Origin: Streptomyces minutiscleroticus
Lineage (GTDB): Bacteria > Actinomycetota > Actinomycetes > Streptomycetales > Streptomycetaceae
Assembly (NCBI RefSeq): GCF_014650875.1
Contig: NZ_BMVU01000020.1
Location: forward strand, 1 to 64,000
DNA: 64,000 nucleotides
Direction of reading: 5' to 3'
This document shows, piece by piece, positions 36,915 to 45,649 of this stretch (position 1 is its first letter; each line of letters begins with the position of its first letter). The position numbers and the translations under genes are program-made. The notes below the pieces were generated by a model that was given only the letters and a program-made list of their open reading frames with translations, did no database searches and was not told the origin of the DNA.

Positions 36915-39173
36915 TCAGGCCGTCACGGGCTCCCGCTCGTCCCGGCCGCGGCCGTGCCCGTCGAGGGCGCGCAGGCCCTCGCCCTCCACGTCCACGTTGG
37001 GCAGGATCCGGTCCAGCCACTTCGGCAGCCACCAGGCGCGCTCGCCCAGCAGGGCGAGCACCGCCGGCACGATCGCCATGCGGACCACGAAGGCGTCGAA
37101 GAAGACCGCGACCGCGAGACCGAAGCCGATCATCTTCACCATCGATTCGCCGGAGCCGATGAAGCCGGCGAACACGGCGATCATGATGACCGCGGCGGCC
37201 GAGACCACGCGGGCGCCGTACCGGAAGCCGGTGACCACCGCCTGGCCGGGGCGCTCGCCGTGGACGTACGCCTCGCGCATGCGGGTGACCAGGAACACCT
37301 CGTAGTCCATCGCCAGGCCGAAGACCACGCCGACCATGAAGATCGGCATCATCGACATGACCGGGCCGGTCTGCTCCACGCCCATCAGGCCGGCCAGCCA
37401 GCCCCACTGGAAGACGGCGACGACGGCCCCGAGCGCGGCGAGCACCGAGAGCAGGAAGCCGAGCGCGGCCTTCAGCGGCACCAGCACCGAGCGGAAGACG
37501 ACGATCAGCAGCAGGAAGGCCAGGCCCACGACCAGCGCCAGATAGGGCAGCAGGGCGTCGTTGAGCTTCTCGGAGACGTCGATGTTCATGGCGGTGCTGC
37601 CGGTGACGACCACCTTCGCGCCCGTCTCGGCCGTGATGTCGCCGCCCGCGCCGCGGATGGCGTGCACCAGGTCCTCGGTCTCGGTGCCGCTCGGCTTGGA
37701 GTCCGGCACCACGCTGATCATCGCGGTGTCCCCGGCCTCGTTGAACGTCGCCGGGCTGACCGTCACCACGCCGTCGAGCTTCTTGATCGCGTCCGACACC
37801 TCGTCGACCGCGGCCTTCGGGGAGTCGCTGCCCTTGGCGTCGGTGACGACCATGAGCGGACCGTTGAAGCCGGGGCCGAAGCCCTCGGACAGCAGGTCGT
37901 AGGCGCGGCGCTGCGTGGTGGACGTCGGCTGCGCGCCGTCGTCGGGCAGGCCAAGCTCCAGCGAGGAGGCGGGCAGCGCGGCGGCGCCCAGGCCGATCAC
38001 GCCGAGGAGCAGCACGGCCAGCGGGCGGCGCACCACGAAGCGGGCCCAGCGGGTGCCCATGTTGGGCTTCCCGGCGGTGCCCTTGCCGGCCCCGGCACCG
38101 TCGCCGGTCCCGGCGCCCTCGGCGCCCTTCCCGCGTCCGCCGCCCTGCAGCCTGCCCTTGTGGCCGGCGGGGCGGACCCTGCGGCCGGCGTAGCCGAGCA
38201 GTGCGGGGATCATGGTGAGCGCGATGAGCACGGCGACGACGACGGTGCCCGCGGCGGCGACGCCCATCTTGGTGAGCATCGGGATGTTGACGACGGCCAG
38301 GCCGACCAGCGCGATCACCACGGTGAGGCCCGCGAAGACGACGGCGGAGCCCGCCGTGCCGACGGCCCGGCCGGCCGCCTCCTCGCGCTCGCGGCCCTCG
38401 GCCAGCTCGGCCCGGTAGCGGGAGACGATGAACAGCGCGTAGTCGATGCCGACCGCGAGGCCGATCATCATCGCCAGGATGGAGGTGGTGGAGCCCAGGT
38501 CCAGCACGTTGGCCAGCGCGGTGATCGTGGAGACGCCGATGCCGACGCCGATCAGCGCGGTGAGCAGCGGCAGCCCGGCCGCGACCAGCGAGCCGAAGGT
38601 GATCACGAGCACGACCGCGGCGACGGCGATGCCGACGACCTCGGTGGCGCCGGTCTCGGGCACGGCCTGCAGCGCGTCACCGCCGATCTCGACGGTCAGT
38701 CCGCCGTCCCGGGCGTCCTGCGCGGCGTCCTGGAGCGCGTCCTTGGCCGCGTCGTCCAGTTCCATGCCGGAGACCTCGTACGACACCTGCGTGTACGCGA
38801 TGGTGCCGTCCTCGCTGATGGTCCTCGTCCTGAACGGGTCGGTCACCGAGGCGACCTCGGAGCCGTCGCCGAGGGCGCGCACGGCGTCCTGCACGGCCGC
38901 CTTGTTGCCGGCGTCGGCGATCTTCGTGCCGGAGGGCGCCTCGAAGACGACGCGTGCGGTCGCTCCGTCGGCGCTCGCTCCGGGGAAACGTTCCTCCAGC
39001 AGATCGAAGGCCTTCTGGGCCTCGGTGCCGGGGATGGAGAAGGAGGTGGTGCCCGCGGCGGGGGCGCCGGCGGCGCCCACCCCGGCGAGCGCCAGCAGCG
39101 CCACCCAGATCAGGGCGACGAAGTGCCGCCGCCGGAAGGCGAGTCGGCCGAGTTTGTAGAGGAATGTGGCCAC
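36915..39173 (-). CDS. MMPL-family RND exporter
   Basis: Proton-driven RND-type exporter of the MMPL family, 752 residues with two repeats. Each has one helix, an extracytoplasmic domain and a block of five helices (first block from VVGIAVAAVVLVITFGSLVAAGLP). The proton-relay motif GLAVGIDYALFIVSRYR and its second-repeat equivalent FGLAMDYEVFLVTRMRE contain the expected Asp-Tyr pairs. A Gly/Lys-rich cytosolic linker (GRLQGGGRGKGAEGAGTGDG) joins the halves. The GTG at 39173 follows GGGAG. It is 120 bases behind a TetR gene in the same direction, so it is probably the target. The cargo (lipid or drug) is unknown. Confidence 0.93.
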   Translation of the reverse strand: MATFLYKLGRLAFRRRHFVALIWVALLALAGVGAAGAPAAGTTSFSIPGTEAQKAFDLLEERFPGASADGATARVVFEAPSGTKIADAGNKAAVQDAVRALGDGSEVASVTDPFRTRTISEDGTIAYTQVSYEVSGMELDDAAKDALQDAAQDARDGGLTVEIGGDALQAVPETGATEVVGIAVAAVVLVITFGSLVAAGLPLLTALIGVGIGVSTITALANVLDLGSTTSILAMMIGLAVGIDYALFIVSRYRAELAEGREREEAAGRAVGTAGSAVVFAGLTVVIALVGLAVVNIPMLTKMGVAAAGTVVVAVLIALTMIPALLGYAGRRVRPAGHKGRLQGGGRGKGAEGAGTGDGAGAGKGTAGKPNMGTRWARFVVRRPLAVLLLGVIGLGAAALPASSLELGLPDDGAQPTSTTQRRAYDLLSEGFGPGFNGPLMVVTDAKGSDSPKAAVDEVSDAIKKLDGVVTVSPATFNEAGDTAMISVVPDSKPSGTETEDLVHAIRGAGGDITAETGAKVVVTGSTAMNIDVSEKLNDALLPYLALVVGLAFLLLIVVFRSVLVPLKAALGFLLSVLAALGAVVAVFQWGWLAGLMGVEQTGPVMSMMPIFMVGVVFGLAMDYEVFLVTRMREAYVHGERPGQAVVTGFRYGARVVSAAAVIMIAVFAGFIGSGESMVKMIGFGLAVAVFFDAFVVRMAIVPAVLALLGERAWWLPKWLDRILPNVDVEGEGLRALDGHGRGRDEREPVTA

Positions 39174-39293
39174 GAGGGCGTACTCCCGGTCAGGTCGTGG
39201 TGGTGCAACGGGTCATGAGGGATCGGCCCGACGACGTGAGCGGTCGCGTCAGGTGGAGCTTTCGAGGGAGGGACGGCCGGGGAGGCCGGGGGC

Positions 39294-39884
39294 TCAGACG
39301 CCGAGAGCGGGGAGGATCACGGCGTCGACGTACGAGGTCAGGAACTCCTGGGTCGGAGGCCGCTCGTCGATGAGCGTTCTGGCGACGAAGGCACCGACGA
39401 TCATGTGCACGACATAGCCGAGGGCGGGGTTGTCCGCGCGGACCTCGCCCCGGGCGACGGCCCGGCCGAGCAGGTGCCCGAACTCCACCGCCTCCGGTTC
39501 GACGACCAGCTCGCGGAAGGCGCTCCACAGCTCGGCGTCCGTGTGCGCGGCGCGCATCAGACCCCGCATCAGCGCGGAGTTCCGCTCCATCGCGCAGTCG
39601 TCCTCGCGGCGCACCAGAGCGTGCAGGTCGCCCCGGAGCGACCCGGTGTCGACGTCGCTCAGGCCCGTCGGCTTCTGGTGCCGCAGCGCCTTGACGACCA
39701 GCTCGGCCTTGCCGCCCCACTGGCGGTAGAGGGTGGCCTTGCTGGACCGGGTGCGGGCGGCCACGGCATCCATGGTCAGGGCGTCGTAACCGACCTCGCG
39801 GAGCAGGTCGAGCACGGCCGCGTACAGCTCGGTCTCGCGCTCGGGCGTGATCCGGCTGCGGCGCGTCGTCGCGGTCCCGGCCAT
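39294..39884 (-). CDS. TetR-family repressor of the MMPL exporter
   Basis: Predicted TetR-family repressor of 196 residues. The helix-turn-helix is in LREVGYDALTMDAVAARTRSSKATLYRQWGGKAELV (roughly 31-66), followed by a C-terminal domain of the AcrR type. The ATG at 39884 was chosen; a longer reading would include the operator DNA. Upstream lie two identical 15-base inverted repeats (39917-39931, 39963-39977). It precedes the MMPL exporter gene, so it probably represses itself and the exporter until a ligand binds. Confidence 0.92.
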   Translation of the reverse strand: MAGTATTRRSRITPERETELYAAVLDLLREVGYDALTMDAVAARTRSSKATLYRQWGGKAELVVKALRHQKPTGLSDVDTGSLRGDLHALVRREDDCAMERNSALMRGLMRAAHTDAELWSAFRELVVEPEAVEFGHLLGRAVARGEVRADNPALGYVVHMIVGAFVARTLIDERPPTQEFLTSYVDAVILPALGV

Positions 39885-39916
39885 GTCACCCACCTGCTTC
39901 CGCTGCTTCCACTCGA

Positions 39917-39977
39917 ACGAAACGGTTTCGTACACCAGACAGTACCCCATGCCTCTATCGAAACGAAACGGTTTCGT
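39917..39977. promoter_or_regulatory. Twin TetR operators
   Basis: ACGAAACGGTTTCGT (7+1+7 inverted repeat) occurs at 39917-39931 and again, identical, at 39963-39977, centres 46 bases apart. Both lie between the tetR start and the divergent tricorn gene, so one or both could also influence the tricorn gene. Confidence 0.8.
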
Positions 39978-40131
39978 ACGTGTGTTGGGTCACGCGACCG
40001 CCCCGGCCCGGTGGCCCGCCCCGGTGACCCGGCCCACCGGCCCGCCTCCGTGACCCGGCCCTGTGGCCCGCCCCGGTGGTCGCCTGGCGTCTCCGGTTGC
40101 CGGGTTCCCCGCCCCGGAAAAGCATGGGTGG

Positions 40132-43100
40132 GTGAGCGACGAGAACCAGACCCCGCCCGGCTATCTGCGCTTCCCGCACCTCAGCGGCGACCGGCTGTGC
40201 TTCGTGGCCGAGGACGACCTGTGGGTGGCCCGCCTGGACGAACCCGGCCGCGCCTGGCGCCTCACGGTCGACCGCACGAAGATCGGGCACCCCCGCTTCT
40301 CGCCGGACGGCCGGCACATCGCGTACACGAACTGGCGCAGCCTGGACCCGGAGATCCACGTGACCCCCGTGGAGGGCGGCCCGGCCACCCGGCTCACCCA
40401 CTGGGGCAGCACCGACACCCGCGTGTGCGGCTGGACGCCCGACGGCCGCATCCTCGCCGTCGCCTCGCACGGCCAGCCCTTCTCGTACTTCACCTGGGCC
40501 TACACCGTCCCCCTCGACGGCGACCCCGGCGGCAGGCTGCCCTGGGGCCCCGTCTCCGACATCGCGGTCGCCGACGTCGCGGGGGAGCACAGGACGCTGC
40601 TGCTCACCGGCACGGCACCGCACGAGCCCGCCGCCTGGAAGCGCTACCGCGGCGGGGCCACCGGCCGGCTCTGGCTGCACGGGAAGCGGCTGCTGGACGG
40701 CCTGAACGGCCACCTGCACTCACCGATGTTCGTCGGCGACCGGATCGCGTTCCTCTCCGACCACGAGGGCGTCGGCAACCTCTACTCGTGCCTGCACGAC
40801 GGCTCCGACCTGCGCCGCCACACCGACCACGACGCCTTCTACGCCCGGCACGCCTCCTCCGACGGCACCCGCGTCGTCTACCAGTGCGCGGGCGACCTGT
40901 GGATCGTCGACGAGCTGACCCCCGACTCGCGGCCGCGCCGCCTGGACGTGCGGCTCGGCGGGCCGCGCGCGGGCCGCCGCCGCTACCAGGTGCCGGCCGC
41001 CCAGCACCTCGACGGGCTCTCCGTGGACGAGACCGGCCGGGCCAGCGCCGTCGTCGTCCGCGGCAGCCTGTACTGGCTCACCCACCGCGACGGCCCGGCC
41101 CGCACCATCGCCGACACCCCGGGCGTACGGGTGCGCCTGCCCGAGATGCTCGGCTCCAGCGGCCGGATCGCGTACGTCACCGACGCAGAGGGCGAGGACG
41201 CCGTCGAGATCGCCCGGCTGCCGCGCGCCTCGGGCTGCGGCGAGCCGCGCAGGCTGGCCTCCGGCCTGCTGGGCCGCGTCCAGGAGATGGTCTCGGACGA
41301 GGAGGGCGACCGGCTCGCCGTCGCCTCCCACGACGGCCGGCTGCTGCTGGTCGACACCGCCGAGGAGTCCGGGGGCGAGGTATCCGAGGTGGTCAGGTCC
41401 GCCAACGGGCCCGTGCGCGACCTGGCCTTCTCCCCCGACGGGACCTGGCTGACCTGGTCGCACCCGGGCATCGGCCGCTCGCTGCGGCTGATCAGGATGG
41501 CGCGGATCGCCGGGCCGGGGCCCAAGATCGTCGTCGACGTCACCGACGGCCGCTTCGAGGACGAGAACCCCGTCTTCACCCGCGACGGCCGCTACCTCGC
41601 CTTCCTGTCCTGGCGCGGCTTCGACCCCGTCTACGACGTGCACACCGGCGACCTGTCCTTCCCGCTCGGCTGCCGTCCCTACCTCGTCCCGCTCTCCTCG
41701 GCGACGCCCTCGCCGTTCGCGCTGACCCCGGAGGGGCGCCCGGCGGCCGGCGGGCTCGACCCCCTGGAGGCCGGCTCCGACACGGCCGCCGCCACGGGGG
41801 GCGCGGGCGGCACGGTGGTGGAGATCGAGGGCCTGGAGAGCCGGGTCACGCCGTTCCCGGTCGCCGCGTCCAAGTACTCCGCGCTGTACCCGGTCGCGGG
41901 CGGCGGCCTGGTCTGGCTGCGCTGGCCGATCTCGGGCGCGCTCGGCGAGACCTTCGCCAACCCCGCCGACACCTCGGGCCGGCCCACGCTGGAGTACTTC
42001 AACATCGTCAAGGCGAAGAAGTCCGAGCTCGTCGCCCACCTCGACTGGTTCGAGGTCAGCGGCGACGGCACCCGGCTCGTCGTGGTCGACGAGGGCGAAC
42101 TGCGGGCCGTGCCCTCCACCGAGTCCGGGGACCTCGACACCACCGTCTGGATCGACCTGCGCCGCATCCTGCACGAGGCCGACCCGGCCGCCGAGTGGCG
42201 CCAGGCGTACGCCGAGGCGGGCCGCATCGTGCGCCACTACTTCTGGGACCCGGCGATGAGCGGCATCGACTGGGACGGGGTGCTCGACCAGTACCGGCCG
42301 CTCCTGGAACGGGTCGCCTCCCCGGACGAGTTCGCCGACCTGCTGCGCGAGGTCATGGGCGAGCTGGGCACGTCCCACGCGTACGTCTCCGCGGCCCGGC
42401 GCAACGAGGGGCCGCCGCACTACCAGCGGGCACAGGGCCTGCTCGGCGCGGACTTCGCGCGCCGGGACGGCGCCTGGACCGTCACGCGCATCCTGCCCGG
42501 CGACGCCTCCGACTCCCGGGCGCGCTCGCCGTTGGCCGGCGCCGGCATCCGCGAGGGCTCGGTGCTCACGCACGTCGACGGGCGGCCGGTCGACCCGGTC
42601 ACCGGCCCCTTCCCGCTGCTGGCGGGGGCGGGCGGCACGACCGTGGAGCTGACCTTCGCCCAGCCCGACGCCCACCGCCGCCCCTCCGGGGAAGGCCCCG
42701 CGGACCCCCTCGTCCCCGGCGGCGCCGGCCGCCCGCGCCGGGTCGCCGTGGTCCCGCTGGTGGACGAACGGCCGCTGCGCTACCAGGACTGGGTCGCCAA
42801 CCGGCGGCAGGTGGTGCGCAGGATCAGCGGCGGCGAGTGCGGCTACCTGCACATCCCCGACATGGGCGGCTCCGGCTGGGCCCAGTTCACCCGCGACCTG
42901 CGCTCGGAGATGTCGCTGCCCGCCCTCGTCGTGGACGTGCGCGGCAACGCCGGCGGGCACATCAGCGAGCTGGTCGTGGAGAAGCTCACCCGCACGATCC
43001 TGGGCTGGGACCTGACCCGCAACGCCCAGCCGGTCTCGTACGCCTCGAACGCGCCCCGCGGCCCGGTCGTCGCCCTCGCCGACGAGATGACCTCCTCCGA

Positions 43101-43467
43101 CGGCGACATGATCACCGCCGCCATCAAGCTGCTGGGGCTCGGTCCCGTGGTGGGTCTGCGCACCTGGGGCGGCGTGGTCGGCATGACCGGCCGCCACCGG
43201 CTCGGCGACGGCACGGTGATCACCGTGCCGATGAACGCGGCCTGGTTCAAGGAGTACGGCTGGTCCGTGGAGAACCACGGCGTCGAGCCGGACGTGGAGG
43301 TCGACCGCACGCCCCTGGACTGGGCGGAGGGCCGCCACGCCCAGCTCGACGACGCGGTCCGCCTCGCCCTGGACCTCCTGGCCGCGCACCCGGCGGCGTC
43401 CCCGCCGGACCACAGCGACGTCCCGGACCGCAGCAGACCGCGGCTGCCGCCGCGGACGGCGGGATGA
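40132..43467 (+). CDS. Tricorn protease
   Basis: Large cytosolic tail-type protease of 1111 residues, thought to degrade oligopeptides released by the proteasome. N-terminal seven- and six-bladed propeller regions (for example GYLRFPHLSGDRLCFVAEDDLWV and FSPDGRHIAYTNW) are followed by a PDZ domain around WTVTRILPGDASDSRARSPLAGAGI and a C-terminal serine-protease core. Catalytic His is in LGTSHAYVS and the nucleophile Ser in ADEMTSSDGDMITAA. Length is close to the archaeal enzyme (about 1070). The GTG at 40132 gives the conserved N-terminus. It is monocistronic, and its promoter region is shared with the TetR operators. Confidence 0.94.
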   Translation: MSDENQTPPGYLRFPHLSGDRLCFVAEDDLWVARLDEPGRAWRLTVDRTKIGHPRFSPDGRHIAYTNWRSLDPEIHVTPVEGGPATRLTHWGSTDTRVCGWTPDGRILAVASHGQPFSYFTWAYTVPLDGDPGGRLPWGPVSDIAVADVAGEHRTLLLTGTAPHEPAAWKRYRGGATGRLWLHGKRLLDGLNGHLHSPMFVGDRIAFLSDHEGVGNLYSCLHDGSDLRRHTDHDAFYARHASSDGTRVVYQCAGDLWIVDELTPDSRPRRLDVRLGGPRAGRRRYQVPAAQHLDGLSVDETGRASAVVVRGSLYWLTHRDGPARTIADTPGVRVRLPEMLGSSGRIAYVTDAEGEDAVEIARLPRASGCGEPRRLASGLLGRVQEMVSDEEGDRLAVASHDGRLLLVDTAEESGGEVSEVVRSANGPVRDLAFSPDGTWLTWSHPGIGRSLRLIRMARIAGPGPKIVVDVTDGRFEDENPVFTRDGRYLAFLSWRGFDPVYDVHTGDLSFPLGCRPYLVPLSSATPSPFALTPEGRPAAGGLDPLEAGSDTAAATGGAGGTVVEIEGLESRVTPFPVAASKYSALYPVAGGGLVWLRWPISGALGETFANPADTSGRPTLEYFNIVKAKKSELVAHLDWFEVSGDGTRLVVVDEGELRAVPSTESGDLDTTVWIDLRRILHEADPAAEWRQAYAEAGRIVRHYFWDPAMSGIDWDGVLDQYRPLLERVASPDEFADLLREVMGELGTSHAYVSAARRNEGPPHYQRAQGLLGADFARRDGAWTVTRILPGDASDSRARSPLAGAGIREGSVLTHVDGRPVDPVTGPFPLLAGAGGTTVELTFAQPDAHRRPSGEGPADPLVPGGAGRPRRVAVVPLVDERPLRYQDWVANRRQVVRRISGGECGYLHIPDMGGSGWAQFTRDLRSEMSLPALVVDVRGNAGGHISELVVEKLTRTILGWDLTRNAQPVSYASNAPRGPVVALADEMTSSDGDMITAAIKLLGLGPVVGLRTWGGVVGMTGRHRLGDGTVITVPMNAAWFKEYGWSVENHGVEPDVEVDRTPLDWAEGRHAQLDDAVRLALDLLAAHPAASPPDHSDVPDRSRPRLPPRTAG

Positions 43468-43727
43468 GGGCGTCCCCGGGCGAGGACGCATGAACGCCCG
43501 GCGGCCCGGCCCGCGGGACGGACCGGCCCGGCGGGCGGCCCGGGCCGGGACGGGCCCGGACGGCCAATCGGGCCGGGGCGGCCCGGGCCGGGGTGGACCC
43601 GGCCGCCGGACCGGGGGTGGCCCGGACGACGCACCGGGCCGGAGAGCAGACCGGACCGGAGCACCCCCGGACGACGTGCCGGAGCGGGCGGGACCGTGCG
43701 GCGCGGGTCCTCCGGTCTCCGGGGCGC

Positions 43728-44615
43728 TCAGCCGCCGACCGGGCCGCGCTCCTTCTCCGCCGCGGCCCCGCCCGCGCCGACCAGGCCCTTGGAGACGCTC
43801 TTCAGCCGCGGTTCGAAGCGGCGCATCTCGCGCCGGCCCACCACGCCGATGACCGCGGGCAGGTAGCCGCGGACGCCCTGCATGCCGCGCAGCCACCACT
43901 GCCCGTACACGTGGGCGGACCGGCGCTCGATCCCGGCGACGAACCGGTCGACGGCCGGGCCCAGCGGGTACGTCTTGTTGGACGGCCACGGCAGCCGCTG
44001 CCGCAGTTCGCGCATCACGTCGTCCTGGTCGGCGCCGCGCACCATGTCGGTGTCGGTCCACGACAGGTAGCCGACGCCGACGCGGACGCCCTTGTGGCCG
44101 ACCTCGGCGCGCAGGCTGTGCGCGTACGCCTCCACGCCCGACTTGGACGCGCAGTACGCGGACATCATCGGCGCCGGGGTGATCGCCGCGAGCGAGGCGA
44201 CCTGCAGCAGGTAGCCGCGGCTCTCCTCCAGGGCCGGCAGGAAGGCGCGGGCCGTCACCGCCGAGCCGATCAGGTTGACCTCGATCACGCGCCGCCAGGC
44301 CACGGGGTCGGAGTCGGTGAAGGGCCCGCCGTTGGCGACGCCCGCGTTGGCGACGACGATGTCGACCCTGCCGAACCGCTCCTTCACCTCGGCGGCGACC
44401 CGGGTCATCGCCTCCTGGTCGGTGACGTCGGCGTACCAGTGGGCGCCGTCGCCGTGCAGCCGCCCGGCGACCCGCTTCAGCTCGTCCTCCTCCAGGCCGA
44501 CGAGGGCGATCCGCGCGCCGCGCGCGGAGAGCTTGCGCGCGAGCAGCTCCCCTACGCCCCGCGCGGCCCCCGTGACGACCGCGACCTGCCCCTCCAGGCT
44601 CCTTCTGCCGCTCAT
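43728..44615 (-). CDS. Short-chain dehydrogenase/reductase (SadH-like)
   Basis: Classical SDR of 295 residues that oxidises or reduces alcohol/ketone groups with NAD(P). Cofactor motif TGAARGVG (15-22), NAG in VVANAGVAN, and the catalytic Ser and YCASK (Tyr-xxx-Lys) are present. The C-terminal extension after VGYLSWTDTDMV (YPLGPAVDRFVAGIERRSAHVYGQWW) resembles the SadH group. The ATG overlaps the hydrolase stop (ATGA). It is the third gene of the monooxygenase-hydrolase-SDR operon; in that setting it would supply the ketone substrate for the monooxygenase. Confidence 0.93.
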   Translation of the reverse strand: MSGRRSLEGQVAVVTGAARGVGELLARKLSARGARIALVGLEEDELKRVAGRLHGDGAHWYADVTDQEAMTRVAAEVKERFGRVDIVVANAGVANGGPFTDSDPVAWRRVIEVNLIGSAVTARAFLPALEESRGYLLQVASLAAITPAPMMSAYCASKSGVEAYAHSLRAEVGHKGVRVGVGYLSWTDTDMVRGADQDDVMRELRQRLPWPSNKTYPLGPAVDRFVAGIERRSAHVYGQWWLRGMQGVRGYLPAVIGVVGRREMRRFEPRLKSVSKGLVGAGGAAAEKERGPVGG

Positions 44616-45649
44616 GCGCCCTCCTTCAGCTCGGCCGGCCCGTCGGCGGCCGGTACGGTCGGTGCGGTCTGTGCGATGGGTACGACCGGAGCGGCCGACG
44701 CGGTCCGTGCGTCCGGCCCGGCCGGTGTGTACGCGGTCCCGTCCCGGGCCGGCAGGTACGCCGCCGCGAGGTCCCGGATCCTCGCGGTGACGAGGTCCGG
44801 CGCCTCGACCGGGGTCATGTGCCCGAGCCCGGGCAGCTCGGTGGTGCCGAGGCAGTGCGGCAGCGCGGCGGCCAGCGCGCGGGCGTGCACGACGGGCGTG
44901 AGCCGGTCGGCGGTGCCCACCACGATCTCGGTCGGCACGTCCAGCCGCCGTACGCCGTGGTCGAGGTCGAGCGTGTCCAGCACCTGCGACCAGCTGTACC
45001 GCACCCCGCGCGGGCACGCGTGCACGATCCGGGCGCAGGCCTCGACCATGACGGGCGACGACCCCGGGCCCATCGTCCCGTACCTCAGGACCCGCGAGCC
45101 GACGGCCGTGACCGGGCCGAGCGGCGCCCTGGAGCCGAGGATCCGCCGGGTGAGCCAGGTGCGCAGCCGCCCGGCCCGCATCGGCACCACCAGCGACTCG
45201 GCGACCAGCCGCGTACTGCCCGTGCTGCACAGCAGCGCGGCGGCCGCGTGCTCGCGGAAGCCGGGCCGCCCGGCCGCCGCCATCAGGGTCATCCCGCCCA
45301 TGGAGTGGCCCACGAGCACGGCCTTCTCGCCGGGCGCGAGGGTGGCGGCGAGCACCGCCTCCAGGTCGTCGGCGAGCGCGTCCGTGCTGCACGCGGGATG
45401 GGCGGGGCTGCGCCCGTGCCCGCGCTGGTCGTAGGCGATCACGCGGTGGCCGTCGGCGAGCGCGCGGATCTGCGCCGCCCAGAACGCCGTCGAGCAGGTC
45501 CAGCCGTGGGACAGGACCACGGCCGGCGCGTCCTCGGGGCCGTGCACCTCGACGTGCAGCCGCGCGCCGTCGGCGGACCGCGCGGTCAGCACGCGCGCGG
45601 GGACGGGCGGCGCGTACGGACCGGAGGTCACGTGGGCCGGCCGGCTCAT
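44612..45649 (-). CDS. Alpha/beta-fold hydrolase (LipR-like)
   Basis: Serine hydrolase of 345 residues. Nucleophile elbow GHSMGG, the oxyanion region SHGWTCST, an acid in VVGTADRLTPV and the catalytic His in LPGLGHMTPVEAP are all visible. About 35 C-terminal residues are an Ala/Pro/Thr-rich tail. No signal peptide is seen. The ATG overlaps the monooxygenase stop and its own stop overlaps the SDR start, so the three enzymes are translationally coupled. An esterase that opens the ester or lactone made by the monooxygenase fits the cassette. Confidence 0.93.
   Translation of the reverse strand: MSRPAHVTSGPYAPPVPARVLTARSADGARLHVEVHGPEDAPAVVLSHGWTCSTAFWAAQIRALADGHRVIAYDQRGHGRSPAHPACSTDALADDLEAVLAATLAPGEKAVLVGHSMGGMTLMAAAGRPGFREHAAAALLCSTGSTRLVAESLVVPMRAGRLRTWLTRRILGSRAPLGPVTAVGSRVLRYGTMGPGSSPVMVEACARIVHACPRGVRYSWSQVLDTLDLDHGVRRLDVPTEIVVGTADRLTPVVHARALAAALPHCLGTTELPGLGHMTPVEAPDLVTARIRDLAAAYLPARDGTAYTPAGPDARTASAAPVVPIAQTAPTVPAADGPAELKEGA

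Noticed and set aside
43490..43852. A 120-codon plus-strand frame just after the tricorn gene
   Set aside because: Arg/Gly/Pro-rich translation, no ribosome-binding site, and it runs into the SDR gene on the opposite strand.
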